64,000 nucleotides of DNA, from positions 1 through 64,000 of the forward strand of contig JAIOHM010000221.1 in assembly GCA_019912965.1 (NCBI GenBank), given 5' to 3'. Positions 1-8,601 of this stretch are shown here, piece by piece. The notes under the pieces are model-generated. The model had not been told where the DNA came from and did not search any database. It was given only the letters and a program-made list of their open reading frames with translations. This DNA is from Anaerolineae bacterium. Lineage in GTDB: Bacteria; Chloroflexota; Anaerolineae; Aggregatilineales; Phototrophicaceae. Made by a program: the position numbers and the translations under genes. Every line of letters begins with the position of its first letter. Position 1 is the stretch's first letter.

Positions 1-159
1 GATATGGGCTTTGGGATATGCCCGCCGCAAGGCTTTGAGCGCAGCAGTCGCCAGCACCACATCACCGATGCAGCAGGGCAAAATCAGTAGCATTCGGCGC
101 GGGGCGGCTGGTGGTGGCCGGGTTGGAAACAGGTTGCTGAGGAGTGTATAGATATTCAT
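1..159 (-). CDS. Glycosyltransferase family 9 (heptosyltransferase-like), N-terminal fragment
   Basis: The first 53 codons of a leftward gene that runs off the window. I read it directly from the minus strand: ATG at 159-157, then a Pro-rich lead and the segment MLLILPCCIGDVVLATAAL followed by KALRRAYP. This matches the GT9/heptosyltransferase N-terminus, where the nucleotide-sugar-binding Rossmann domain opens with a hydrophobic strand, a GD pair and an 'L+alRr.yP' helix. Family members transfer sugars to lipid- or protein-linked acceptors at the cytoplasmic face. The acceptor cannot be told from this fragment. It is divergent from the TIR-PQQ gene. Confidence 0.7.
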   Translation of the reverse strand, partial: MNIYTLLSNLFPTRPPPAAPRRMLLILPCCIGDVVLATAALKALRRAYPKAHI

Positions 160-288
160 GCCAAGCATTGTAGTGGATTTAGCCCATCCCCTGCTAATCC
201 AGTCCGTTAAAAAGGCTACTGTTTATGTAGGCTGAAGATGTGTTAGACTCTTTTTATAGCCGTTTGCATTTCCAAACTGAATCACCAG

Positions 289-1764
289 ATGACCAAAGAA
301 ATCTTTCATCATATCTTTTTGAGCTACAGCCGCCGCGATACACCCTTTATGCAGCAGGTGCGAGATGCGCTCCTCACCAACGCGCTCCAAGTCTGGACGG
401 ATGAAAATCTGGAGCCGGGCAGCCGCGCATGGGAAACAGCTATCGCCCGCGCCATTCGTGCGGCAGGCTGTCTGGTGGTGATTCTGACGCCGGATTCGGA
501 GCAATCCGAATGGGTGGGACGCGAGTTGGCGTATGCGGAAACGCTGAACGTGCGTATTTTCCCGATTCTGGCGCGCGGCGATGAACGCGACGCTGTCCCC
601 TTCCGGCTGATTTCTCACCAGTGGATCGATGCCCGCACGGATTATGAACGTGCATTACGCACCCTGATCGCTAGCGTTAAACACTATACGCAGGATTTCG
701 CGGTTGTTCCGCGCGCGATGGATAGACCAACCGGCGTGACTGGAACGCTGCACCCGCCGCTGCATCCAACTGAACCGCCCGCTGATGTGGCGGTCGAAGT
801 TAAACCGTTGTGGATGTTCCAGACGAGTGGCGAAGTGCGCGGCAGTCCGGTGGTTTTTAATAACGGGGTGTTCTTCGGCTCATCCGACCGCCAACTGTAT
901 GCCCTGCAACTCAAGACCGGGAAACCTGTGTGGAGGTTCACCACCAAAGGGGCAATCACCGGATCGCCGCTGGTGTCTGAATCACGGCAGCAAATTCTGT
1001 TCGGCGCGGAGGATAGTTTTTTCTATGCCCTCGACTGCCGCAGTGGAAAAGCCACATGGTCGTTTCTGGCAAACAGCCCGATTCAGGGCACACCTGCCAT
1101 CGCGCTTGATCGGGTTTTCTTCGGCAGCGATGATGGCAACCTGTACGCGCTGGCGCTGGCGAACGGGCGTTTGCAACGGTCGTACCCAACATTTTCTCCG
1201 GTACGTACCCGCCCGCTAATTACCGATGATCTGGTGATTTTTGGGCTGGAAAATGGCGAATTACAGGCGATGGAACTTTCCGGCACGCGCAAATGGAACT
1301 ATCGTACACGCGGGCGCATCTTCGCCTCTCCTACGAGTAACGCAGACCACAGTGCCTGTTATTTCGGCTCGACGGATGGTTATGCTTATGGGCTGGATAC
1401 CAAGATGGGCTGGGTATTATGGCGCTTCCGCACCGGGGGGAGCATCATTTCGTCACCGCTGTTCAGCGAAGGAACGCTGTATTTCGGCTCTGGCGATGGC
1501 AAAGTGTATGCGCTGACTGCCGCTAACGGCACCCAGAAGTGGGAGTTCAAGACGAGCAAAGCGGTTTCCGCCGCTCCGGTGCTGTGGCATAACCGGCTGT
1601 ATATTGGCAGCACGGATGGCACATTCTACTGTCTGGACGCACGCACTGGTAAAGAAATCTGGCATTATGCCATTGGTGCTCCAGTGCTGGGCGCAGCGTG
1701 TATCGCCGGGGAAACAGTGCTGGTGGGCGCAACCGACGGCACACTTTATGCCCTGCAAGCCTAA
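289..1764 (+). CDS. TIR domain - PQQ-like beta-propeller protein
   Basis: 491 residues. Residues ~8-130 form a TIR_2-type domain: strand A is HIFLSYSRRD, followed by a 'VWTDE' strand B and the SEWVGRE motif, whose Glu79 lies where catalytic TIR NADases carry their glutamate. From ~160 to the end there are repeated ~40-residue blades of the type 'YALDxxTGKxxWxF...GSSDGxxYAL', the PQQ/BamB-like beta-propeller signature. No signal peptide or membrane segment is visible, so the propeller is probably cytoplasmic and could act as ligand sensor or scaffold, with TIR as effector (inference). It stands alone, divergent from GT9 and 111 bp upstream of a CoA-binding protein. The domain calls are firm; NADase activity and any immune role are not shown. 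Confidence 0.88.
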   Translation: MTKEIFHHIFLSYSRRDTPFMQQVRDALLTNALQVWTDENLEPGSRAWETAIARAIRAAGCLVVILTPDSEQSEWVGRELAYAETLNVRIFPILARGDERDAVPFRLISHQWIDARTDYERALRTLIASVKHYTQDFAVVPRAMDRPTGVTGTLHPPLHPTEPPADVAVEVKPLWMFQTSGEVRGSPVVFNNGVFFGSSDRQLYALQLKTGKPVWRFTTKGAITGSPLVSESRQQILFGAEDSFFYALDCRSGKATWSFLANSPIQGTPAIALDRVFFGSDDGNLYALALANGRLQRSYPTFSPVRTRPLITDDLVIFGLENGELQAMELSGTRKWNYRTRGRIFASPTSNADHSACYFGSTDGYAYGLDTKMGWVLWRFRTGGSIISSPLFSEGTLYFGSGDGKVYALTAANGTQKWEFKTSKAVSAAPVLWHNRLYIGSTDGTFYCLDARTGKEIWHYAIGAPVLGAACIAGETVLVGATDGTLYALQA

Positions 1765-1875
1765 ACCACAATTCCACACCTGACAAACAGCACCTGATTA
1801 TGGTGATGTTTATCCGTAACGATCTCCTTTATCCAGTCGTATGAATTAACAGAGACGAAGTAAGGAGATTGATTA

Positions 1876-2349
1876 ATGTCCACCATGCAAGAGATGGTTC
1901 AGGATTTTCTGGCTCAAAAGCGTATCGCCGTTGCTGGCGTTTCGCGCAATACGAGCGAAACCGCCAATATGGTTTACAAAAAACTTCAGGACACGGGGCA
2001 TGAAGTTTATGCCATCAACCCGAACGCGGAAAGCATAAACGGGCAACCGTGTTACCCGGATGTCAAATCCACGCCGTTTCCCGTAGATGCGGTCATGATT
2101 GTCACCAAACCAGAAGTCACCGACAAGATTGTGCATGACTGTGCCGAAGCGGGCATCAAGCGGGTATGGATGCACTGCTCGGTTATGCACGGGGTTCGCA
2201 GCACATCCGATTCGGCTGTGAAGTTCTGCAACGACAATGGCATCACGGTTATCCCGGCTGGCTGCCCGTTCATGTACTGCGAACCTGTGGACATCTTCCA
2301 TAAGGGGATGCGGTGGTGGATGAATATGCGCGGCTCGCTGCCGAAGTAA
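1876..2349 (+). CDS. CoA-binding domain protein (CoA_binding_2, YccU-like)
   Basis: 157 residues, all one Rossmann-like CoA-binding domain. It opens with IAVAGVSRN (nucleotide-binding strand-turn), then YAINPNAESINGQPCYPD, VDAVMIVTKPE and VWMHCSVMHG, all hallmarks of the small stand-alone CoA_binding_2 family related to succinyl-CoA synthetase alpha. A strong TAAGGAG at 1861-1867 fixes the ATG at 1876. The physiological role of the single-domain family is poorly known. A bidirectional terminator follows directly, so it looks monocistronic. Confidence 0.88.
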   Translation: MSTMQEMVQDFLAQKRIAVAGVSRNTSETANMVYKKLQDTGHEVYAINPNAESINGQPCYPDVKSTPFPVDAVMIVTKPEVTDKIVHDCAEAGIKRVWMHCSVMHGVRSTSDSAVKFCNDNGITVIPAGCPFMYCEPVDIFHKGMRWWMNMRGSLPK

Positions 2350-2365
2350 AGCACCCGATAACGTT

Positions 2366-2396
2366 AAAAAGCCGTACCGCTGTGGTGCGGCTTTTT
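2366..2396. terminator. Bidirectional rho-independent terminator
   Basis: An A-run, a GC-rich stem (GCCGTACC / GGTGCGGC, one non-Watson-Crick pair) and a T-run form a symmetrical hairpin between two convergent genes (CoA-binding on +, MBL hydrolase on -). It can serve both. Confidence 0.85.
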
Positions 2397-2407
2397 CAAT
2401 ATTTGAA

Positions 2408-3253
2408 TTACTTTACGTAGTAGTACAACTCGCCGGGTTGCAGGTATTTATAGGCCTGACGGGGTGCATAACGCTGCAAGGCGGCGATTATGTTTGCCAT
2501 CGGGATGGCGTTATTGGGGTACAGATCATTGTGTCCGATGATGAGCGTTTCCCAACCAATTTGATTTGAGAGCAGTGCCGCTTCTTCCGGCTGCAAATTA
2601 CCGACTGCGCCCACCTCGGTTTCCCGATACCAATCCCGCCCGTTGATGGGCAGCATGGCAACATCCGGTTTGGGCAATCCCTTGAGCATATCCACATAAC
2701 CGGGATGGATGATGGTATCGCCCGCGTGATAGAAAACCACACCGTTCCATTCAATCCAATAACCGAACCAGCGATAGCCCTTCCTGACATCGTGTTCGCG
2801 GTCATAGTGAGCCGAAGGGATAGCTGTCAGCCGGATGCTGGTTCCGGGCAGGGTTATCGGCTCCAAGCCTTTGGGGATGATGATACGGTCAGGGTCAATA
2901 TCAACATCGGTCATGATATCGACACTCCATCCTGTAGCGATAAAGCGGGCTTCGGGCGAGGCAATGGCTGCCGGGCCAACGGTCATTGGGTCGAGATGAT
3001 CGAGATGTTCATGAGATGACAGATAGTAAGTTACATTGGTGACTAACTCTGGCGCGAGGGGGGTGGGATAGGCGCGCGCCCACCACTCGCCAAATCGTTC
3101 GCGCACAACATCGCTCAAACAGGGGTCAATATAGATGGTGGCATCCGGCCCTTTAATGGCGACGCCCATCTGCCCCAATCCCCAGATGGCAAGGCTGTTG
3201 GGCAAAATCGGTGTGCGTTCCATCTGGGCGATGAGGTCATTTCCGGTCGGCAT
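2408..3253 (-). CDS. MBL-fold metal-dependent hydrolase (UlaG-like)
   Basis: 281 residues from ATG 3253, chosen because GGGAG lies 8 nt upstream; an in-frame TTG at 3268 overlaps that ribosome-binding site. The metallo-beta-lactamase motif SSHEHLDHLD (HxExDH) supplies two-metal ligands, and AGDTIIHPG supplies the bridging Asp. 'IYIDPCLSD' near residue 45 and the tryptophan-rich WFGYWIEWNG segment resemble the L-ascorbate-6-phosphate lactonase UlaG group. No other ascorbate genes are adjacent, so the true substrate is unknown. It lies 42 bp downstream of the PyrK-like gene and may be co-transcribed with it. Confidence 0.85.
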   Translation of the reverse strand: MPTGNDLIAQMERTPILPNSLAIWGLGQMGVAIKGPDATIYIDPCLSDVVRERFGEWWARAYPTPLAPELVTNVTYYLSSHEHLDHLDPMTVGPAAIASPEARFIATGWSVDIMTDVDIDPDRIIIPKGLEPITLPGTSIRLTAIPSAHYDREHDVRKGYRWFGYWIEWNGVVFYHAGDTIIHPGYVDMLKGLPKPDVAMLPINGRDWYRETEVGAVGNLQPEEAALLSNQIGWETLIIGHNDLYPNNAIPMANIIAALQRYAPRQAYKYLQPGELYYYVK

Positions 3254-3295
3254 AAAGATTGCTCCCAAGTATTGTTTGGCTAAAAATCTGACACG

Positions 3296-4039
3296 TCAGT
3301 CTAACTTTACAGTCGTTAAGTCCACCGCTGGCCCGTCGGTACAGATCAGGCAGGGTTCCGAACCGCGCAGGGGAATCATACAGGCGTGACATGCTCCGAC
3401 TCCGCAGGGCTGTATCGGCTGGAAAACGCCGAACAGATAGGTCTTGGGGATTTCAGCACGCAGTTCACGGAAAATCTTCCACACATGGGCGAAGTGCCCC
3501 AACTCATCATCGGCTTTCACAGCGACGAAAATCTGGTCAGCCCAGCCTACGGTCATCACACGATTCGGCCAATTCAGTTCGGTATCCGCGTGCAGCACTT
3601 CGGCTTCCGGCGGCAGATGGCTGGTGGGATACTGCGCCGCTTCACCCGCCAGCACCAACGTCACACTAATGCCGTTACCGATCAGCGCCGGAATGGACAT
3701 GACCAGCGGTGTGGGGGCGGTATCGTAGGCCACCAGCAGCACATTCCGCAGCGTCCGTTTGTAGCGGAATGGTTCGCCTACCAAGCCTATGAGTGAAACA
3801 ATCTGTCCCGGTTCGTAGCGGATACTGCCGGGGCGCTCTATCACAATGCTGTTGGGGCTAACGGCGACGGGCCACCAGTGTTCACGCAAATAGGGATCCC
3901 AGCGTTCTGGCAGCATTCGTGCCAAAAAGGAATGCCCCGGTTTGATTTCAGTTATAAAATCTTCTACAGCCAAATGTAACCGCTGATAGTATTCGTTGAG
4001 GCGGGTGATGCGCTCGATGACAGCCTGGGTTTCTTTCAT
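3296..4039 (-). CDS. PyrK-like flavin/[2Fe-2S] electron-transfer protein
   Basis: 247 residues. The C-terminus carries CGVGACHACMIP followed by CLICTDGP, the C-x4-C-x2-C...C arrangement of the dihydroorotate dehydrogenase electron-transfer subunit [2Fe-2S] domain (DHODB_Fe-S_bind). The preceding region resembles a ferredoxin-reductase FAD/NAD fold, but the usual RxYS FAD motif is not evident. In PyrK this protein shuttles electrons from DHOD to NAD+. No pyrD or other pyrimidine gene is next to it, so it may serve another oxidoreductase. The start codon is preceded by a short tandem repeat (4047-4078) rather than a clear Shine-Dalgarno. Confidence 0.75.
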   Translation of the reverse strand: MKETQAVIERITRLNEYYQRLHLAVEDFITEIKPGHSFLARMLPERWDPYLREHWWPVAVSPNSIVIERPGSIRYEPGQIVSLIGLVGEPFRYKRTLRNVLLVAYDTAPTPLVMSIPALIGNGISVTLVLAGEAAQYPTSHLPPEAEVLHADTELNWPNRVMTVGWADQIFVAVKADDELGHFAHVWKIFRELRAEIPKTYLFGVFQPIQPCGVGACHACMIPLRGSEPCLICTDGPAVDLTTVKLD

Positions 4040-4046
4040 GGTGGTC

Positions 4047-4078
4047 TGGTTGTTGGTTGTTGGTTATCGGTTTCCAGA
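4047..4078. repeat. Heptamer-type short tandem repeat (TTGGTTG family)
   Basis: Tandem TTGGTTG-like units end in GGTTATCGGTTTCCAGA. The same 17-mer recurs exactly at 29596-29612 between rplA and rplK. It lies immediately upstream of the PyrK-like start codon. Confidence 0.75.
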
Positions 4079-4282
4079 GAAATTTTACAGTGAAACGCGC
4101 GAATGGGATACTTACAAACGGTTTACTAACCCATTCGTTGGGAAAACGTTGGTCTACAGCCCCGGCAGCCGCGCCCTCGGCTACTTGCGCGCTATATAAC
4201 ACCATGATACAGTACGTTAAATAATTGTAACCCCCCGGTTAGAGAATGTTTAAAACCGGGCAGCAGAAAGACAAAGGATGAC

Positions 4283-4969
4283 ATGGCCGAAAAAATTCTG
4301 GTCATCGACGACGAAGAAACGACAGTGCAATTGATCGCCATCCTTCTGGAACGGCGTGGCTACGAAGTCATCAAAGCATTTCGGGCAGAGGACGGTTTGC
4401 GGAAGGCTTACCGTCACCAACCTGATCTGGTGTTACTGGACATTATGATGCCGGATATGGACGGCTGGGAAGTCTGCCGCCGCCTGCGCGAAATGTCGGA
4501 TGTGCCGATTATCTTCCTGACGGCGCGCGGTGAGGTGCGGGATGTGGTGCGCGGTCTCGAAATGGGCGCGGACGATTATATTGTTAAACCCTATGAAAAT
4601 GATGAACTGGTGGCACGTGTGCGGGCGCATCTGCGGCGTTCGCCCCGCCCCAACATCAGCGAGGAACTGGTATTCAACGGCGGCGATTTCCGCGTCAACT
4701 TCATGAACCGCGAGGTTTGGGTGCGGAATGAAATCAAGCACCTGACGCCCAAAGAGTTCAATCTGCTGGGCGTGCTGGTACGCAACGCCGGACGGGTAGT
4801 GACACGCACGGAACTGGTTACGGAAGCATGGGGCGAAGAATACGGCGATGCTATCGACAGCCTGAAGCTGTATGTGCATTATCTGCGTCAAAAGCTGGAA
4901 ATTGACCCCGACCGCCCGGAATATATTATGACACTGCGCGGCGTGGGTTACCGCTTCGTCAACCGTTAA
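4283..4969 (+). CDS. OmpR/PhoB-family response regulator
   Basis: 228 residues: an N-terminal receiver domain (1-~120) with acidic pocket D9-D10, phospho-acceptor Asp53 in LVLLDIMMPD and the conserved 'VKP' lysine, then a winged-helix trans_reg_C domain (~135-226) ending in the typical TLRGVGYRF. It should bind DNA when phosphorylated. AAAGGA 5' of the ATG supports the start. No histidine kinase is adjacent on either side, so its partner is encoded elsewhere. A hairpin terminator follows. Confidence 0.95.
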   Translation: MAEKILVIDDEETTVQLIAILLERRGYEVIKAFRAEDGLRKAYRHQPDLVLLDIMMPDMDGWEVCRRLREMSDVPIIFLTARGEVRDVVRGLEMGADDYIVKPYENDELVARVRAHLRRSPRPNISEELVFNGGDFRVNFMNREVWVRNEIKHLTPKEFNLLGVLVRNAGRVVTRTELVTEAWGEEYGDAIDSLKLYVHYLRQKLEIDPDRPEYIMTLRGVGYRFVNR

Positions 4970-4991
4970 AGGTTATCGTCAGCGATTTTTC

Positions 4992-5025
4992 AAACAGAGA
5001 ACGCTTTGCGAGGTTCTCTGTTTTT
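4992..5025. terminator. Terminator between convergent genes
   Basis: An 11-bp stem (AAACAGAGAAC / GTTCTCTGTTT) with a loop of about 10 nt and a following T-run. It lies between the response regulator (+) and DinB (-); its right edge touches the DinB stop codon. Confidence 0.8.
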
Positions 5026-5515
5026 ATTCCCAAGCGTAAAAGGCAATGTCCTGCTCAATCGTTTTACCGCCCACCTGATGAATGAGCGACAGTGTCTGGG
5101 CGCGGTGGTCAGTGCCATGATTCAGCAGATGCGCCAGCGCTTCCCACAAAACCATCTGCCGCTGTGTGTGATCGCTGATGCTCTCGAATTCTACATGTTT
5201 AGTGAGGTCTTCATCTTTCAACACGCTCACATAGGCACGCCATTCGGTTTCGATGAAATCCCAACGGGCGCGAATCAAATCACGGGTTGGGTATTCGCTG
5301 GCGGGCGCAAGGCGGGCAACCGAATTACCGAGTACGCGCGTCAGCCACAACCATTCGGCTTCCATCGTATGCACAATTTGCTCATGCACCGAACCCACCG
5401 AATAATCTGATGGACGGGTGAACTGCTCCTCGCTCAACTGCACGACACAATTCCACACGCGGCGGTGTGCCCAGTAGTTATAATCAAACAAGCGGCGAAA
5501 GTATTGGGCATTCAT
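5024..5515 (-). CDS. DinB superfamily protein (four-helix bundle)
   Basis: 163 residues, the usual length of DinB/YfiT-type metal-binding four-helix bundles (unrelated to DNA polymerase IV). It begins MNAQYFRRLFDYNYWAHRRV; the 'N.wah..l' helix, the central 'QIVHTMEAEWLWL' histidine and the later 'ALAHLLNHGTDHRAQ' histidines form the expected three-His metal site. Family members act as thiol-dependent or hydrolase-like enzymes of mostly unknown substrate. The M50 protease gene lies 9 bp upstream on the same strand, so co-transcription is likely. Confidence 0.85.
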   Translation of the reverse strand: MNAQYFRRLFDYNYWAHRRVWNCVVQLSEEQFTRPSDYSVGSVHEQIVHTMEAEWLWLTRVLGNSVARLAPASEYPTRDLIRARWDFIETEWRAYVSVLKDEDLTKHVEFESISDHTQRQMVLWEALAHLLNHGTDHRAQTLSLIHQVGGKTIEQDIAFYAWE

Positions 5516-5524
5516 GGGAATTTC

Positions 5525-6877
5525 CTATCGACGTAATCGGGATAGCAAAATTATGGCTAAAGGCAGCAGCATCGCCGCGTCGGTCGGTGTATTGATGGGC
5601 TGTGCAGGTGTCAACTGCTGTGCCAGCGGTGCAGGCACAAAGATCAACACGAATATGACCAGCGTAAAAATCGCCAACCCGCGACGGCGGCTATCCAGTG
5701 GCGTAATCATATCCAAAGGTGTGGCGTACACCCGGCCAAAAAACAGCAGCAGCAGCACCCAGATGAACCACGTATTGGCAATCACCGCCAGCAGTGCCAT
5801 CCCAATGAGCAGCGGGTAATACAGCCGCCGCGCCTTTTCCCCAATCAGTGAATACAACACATGTCCGCCGTCTAGCTGCCCAATCGGAATCAGGTTGAGC
5901 GCCGTGACCAGCAAACCCGTCCAGCCCGCCCACAGCAGTTGGCTGCAATCCACACACACATCCATCTGACCATCTGGCAAAAAGCGCCCAAAGGTGATGG
6001 TTTTCGCCAGCGCATAAACGATTGAGTCGCCCTCGTAAACGCCCAATCCGCTGATGGGAATAACGCGCGTGCTTGCCAACCCAATCAGGAGAATGGGAAT
6101 AGCGAAAATCAGTCCCGCTAATGGCCCTGCCGCGCCTACGTCGAACAGCATTTTGCGGTTCTTCATCGGCTGGCGCAGTTGAATGAACGCGCCCATTGTG
6201 CCAAACATACTGATGAACGGCAGCGGAATGAAATACGGCAGCGTCACCGCGAGTTTATGCCGACGCGCGGCGAAATAATGACCGAGTTCGTGCGCGCCCA
6301 GAATGAGCAAAATGCTGATGGCATACGGCAAGCCGCGCCACAATTCCGGGAATGGATTGTTCACAATGCGTTCGGCTTCGATGATGCTGGTGCTAGCGAT
6401 TTCGTTGGCGGCCAGATTTGTGCCTACCAGCAAAACGCTGAACAATGTGGCGACAAACAGCGCCGCATTCGGCCACCACGGGCGCGGCTGTGGATTGATA
6501 CGTCCGGTCAAAACATGGATGGTGTGCGGGCGTAACGGATCAGCGGGCTGGTTGGTTTCAAACGGGGTGGCGCGAAAGATGGGTAGGTGATTCAGCTTCG
6601 CCAGTTCCGCATCCAGTTGATCGTAAGCCCCTTCTGAGTCGGTCAGCAGTGTGCCTTCAAACGAGGCCACCATATGACTTTCCAGCGCCAGACCGGGTGC
6701 AGCGGGCGCATCTTCATCCGACTGACGCGGTTCGACAAAGGCTTCTTTTTCGATGTTCATCACGCTGGCGACCATCTGACGAAGCTGATTTTGCAGCATC
6801 TCGGCTTTGGAGACGGGCGGCTGCACAGCGCGCACTATAGGGCGGTCTTCGCGCGTCGAGGCAATTTCGTTAAGCAT
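5525..6877 (-). CDS. Site-2 protease family membrane metalloprotease (M50)
   Basis: 450 residues. After a ~130-residue cytoplasmic N-terminus there are about eight membrane segments. The zinc motif HELGH (about residues 194-198) sits in TM2, and LIPIGQLDGGH supplies the third ligand, the LDG signature of S2P. Members cleave membrane proteins within the bilayer, often releasing anti-sigma factors or other regulators. The long acidic N-terminal extension is typical of Chloroflexota/plant EGY-like M50 proteins (general knowledge). No candidate substrate is adjacent. AGGA precedes the ATG. Confidence 0.9.
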   Translation of the reverse strand: MLNEIASTREDRPIVRAVQPPVSKAEMLQNQLRQMVASVMNIEKEAFVEPRQSDEDAPAAPGLALESHMVASFEGTLLTDSEGAYDQLDAELAKLNHLPIFRATPFETNQPADPLRPHTIHVLTGRINPQPRPWWPNAALFVATLFSVLLVGTNLAANEIASTSIIEAERIVNNPFPELWRGLPYAISILLILGAHELGHYFAARRHKLAVTLPYFIPLPFISMFGTMGAFIQLRQPMKNRKMLFDVGAAGPLAGLIFAIPILLIGLASTRVIPISGLGVYEGDSIVYALAKTITFGRFLPDGQMDVCVDCSQLLWAGWTGLLVTALNLIPIGQLDGGHVLYSLIGEKARRLYYPLLIGMALLAVIANTWFIWVLLLLFFGRVYATPLDMITPLDSRRRGLAIFTLVIFVLIFVPAPLAQQLTPAQPINTPTDAAMLLPLAIILLSRLRR

Positions 6878-6925
6878 AGTTATCCTGTAGAGTTACCATC
6901 CAGTCCCATCAGCGTTAATTATACC

Positions 6926-7960
6926 TTACCCCGGCAGCGGAGCACTGATGATCTGCCAGGCATCGCCGCCGGGAAGCAGTTGCACCACAGTGCCATCGGC
7001 GCTGTTGGCGTACAAACTTTGTTCGCCATCCGCCCCGGTGACGGATTGCACAAAACCATCGTAGTTGGTTTCCGCTGCCAGCCCCAAACCAAGACGGTTG
7101 CGCACGGTGTCATTGCCGCGCCAGATAAAGCCGAGGATGCGAATCGGCTGCACAAATCCCGGCGGTGGGACGAAACTTTCTTCCAATTCAGGGTGTACTG
7201 CCGGATCAAAACGGTTTTCCAGCGCGATCCATGCGGGCGCAAGGTTGTCGTTGAACAGCACATAAACCGTATTCCGCGATTCGATGTAAAACATCCGCCC
7301 GCGCTCAAAGGCTTCTTCAATTAACGCCGTCGGTTCAGATGGCCCATCCGGGCAGGCCTCTGGCGCAGGTTGGAAGAACCAGGGATCAGGGCACGATAAC
7401 GGAATAGTCAGCGTTTGCTCGGTTATCAGGTCGCCTGTTCCGGCACTGAGCAGGAAAGTGGCTTCACCCCGGTCACGGCGACGAGTAGGCACAGTCAGAT
7501 TGCCATCCGGCGGCACATTCCATAAATCACCGCGTACCCCCGCCGCATCCAGCCGATAAATCACCGCGCCGCGCGCCCCACGTACCGACCAGAACAATGT
7601 TAATGAATCGCCGGGGGCAACCGCGACCACATCCGAGGTGAAAAATTCGATGCGCGGCGCATTGGGATTGATGACGCGGGTGGGTGTCATCAAGGCGGCA
7701 ACAACCGTAGTCGTCGCACCAAAAATCGAGGTGGGGGTTGGGCCACCTTCTTCGCCTGTTGGAGTAGCCGTCGGCGTGGCGTTGAAATCCGGTGTGCGGC
7801 TGGCAGTTGGTGTGAAGGTCGGTGTATCGGTCGGGCGCTGGGTGGGAATAACCTGACGGGCGGATGCACCACAGGCGCTAATCAGTAAAACAGTGACGAG
7901 TAACGTGTAACGAGTAATGCGCTTAGAGAATTGAGGATGGCAAATTTTGAGTATTGGCAT
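6926..7960 (-). CDS. Secreted lipoprotein with Thr/Pro-rich linker, function unknown
   Basis: 344 residues from ATG 7960; an in-frame GTG at 8011 would give 17 more, but the signal peptide reads best from 7960. A basic start, a hydrophobic stretch and the lipobox LISAC predict a lipoprotein, followed by a low-complexity Thr/Pro linker ('TPTFTPTASRTP') that would hold the folded part off the membrane. The C-terminal ~220 residues are all-beta-looking with no family I recognise. The signal peptide's hydrophobic core overlaps a TTACTCG-type tandem repeat (7889-7920), which is unusual. Confidence 0.7.
   Translation of the reverse strand: MPILKICHPQFSKRITRYTLLVTVLLISACGASARQVIPTQRPTDTPTFTPTASRTPDFNATPTATPTGEEGGPTPTSIFGATTTVVAALMTPTRVINPNAPRIEFFTSDVVAVAPGDSLTLFWSVRGARGAVIYRLDAAGVRGDLWNVPPDGNLTVPTRRRDRGEATFLLSAGTGDLITEQTLTIPLSCPDPWFFQPAPEACPDGPSEPTALIEEAFERGRMFYIESRNTVYVLFNDNLAPAWIALENRFDPAVHPELEESFVPPPGFVQPIRILGFIWRGNDTVRNRLGLGLAAETNYDGFVQSVTGADGEQSLYANSADGTVVQLLPGGDAWQIISAPLPG
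7889..7920. repeat. Short tandem repeat encoding a signal peptide core
   Basis: Read on the minus strand, units of the form TTACTCG/TTACACG/TCACTG run through the h-region of the lipoprotein signal peptide (residues ~13-24 of the protein starting at 7960). Confidence 0.65.
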
Positions 7961-8020
7961 GAGCTGATATACATCATTTTCAGGGCATAGTTGCGACCCC
8001 GATTGTAGCACAAAGCACCG

Positions 8021-8461
8021 TCAGCGATGATGCCTGTAGATACGGTAAGCAGTCAATAGGGCTGCACTCCAGTTCACGCCGAGGTCAAAAAGGGAGGCGC
8101 TGCGGTCTGGAACAATAGATTGCAGCACTTCGGTCGTCAGGCCAAGCACGCAGGCGAACAGCACAGCAGCAATCAATGTCCAGGGCAAAGGGGCGGGCGG
8201 ACACAGCCCCCACCAGATGGTCACAACCAGCAGCGAGAAGCCCACGATATGTCCGGTGGTCAGCAGGATTTCCCAAGCGAGGTTAAATTCCTTGGGGGCG
8301 ACCGGGCCGACAACCGGCTGCGAACTGGATTGCAGCAACACCAACGTGAGCAGGGCGGCATAAGCGACTGCGCCTATTGCCCGTACCCAGTGCGGCAGTT
8401 CCAATGCAATGCGAGAGTAGGTGTTGAATTGGTGTTTTAAAGTCGTCATCATGGGCGCCAT
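8021..8461 (-). CDS. VanZ family membrane protein
   Basis: 146 residues with about four membrane segments. The C-terminal 'TEVLQSIVPDRSASLFDLGVN' region is the VanZ-like signature (E.lQ..vp.R..s..D...N). VanZ itself lowers teicoplanin sensitivity; most relatives have unknown envelope roles. The ORF begins MAPMMTT, so initiation could be at the second or third Met. It lies 60 bp upstream of the lipoprotein on the same strand. Confidence 0.8.
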   Translation of the reverse strand: MAPMMTTLKHQFNTYSRIALELPHWVRAIGAVAYAALLTLVLLQSSSQPVVGPVAPKEFNLAWEILLTTGHIVGFSLLVVTIWWGLCPPAPLPWTLIAAVLFACVLGLTTEVLQSIVPDRSASLFDLGVNWSAALLTAYRIYRHHR

Positions 8462-8601
8462 AATAACACACCGCCGACAGGCTGAACCCGGCGATCACCC
8501 CACGCACGCCCCATTCTTGGTTTGTCACAAGGCATGTGGCACAAGCCCGTATTTTATGTGAAACTGCTCTCATTGGCATCCAGCTAAAAAAGGATTGCAG
8601 C

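Noticed and set aside
5024..5515. DinB as DNA polymerase IV
   Set aside because: At 163 residues with a three-His bundle pattern it is the DinB/YfiT metal-binding family, not a Y-family polymerase.
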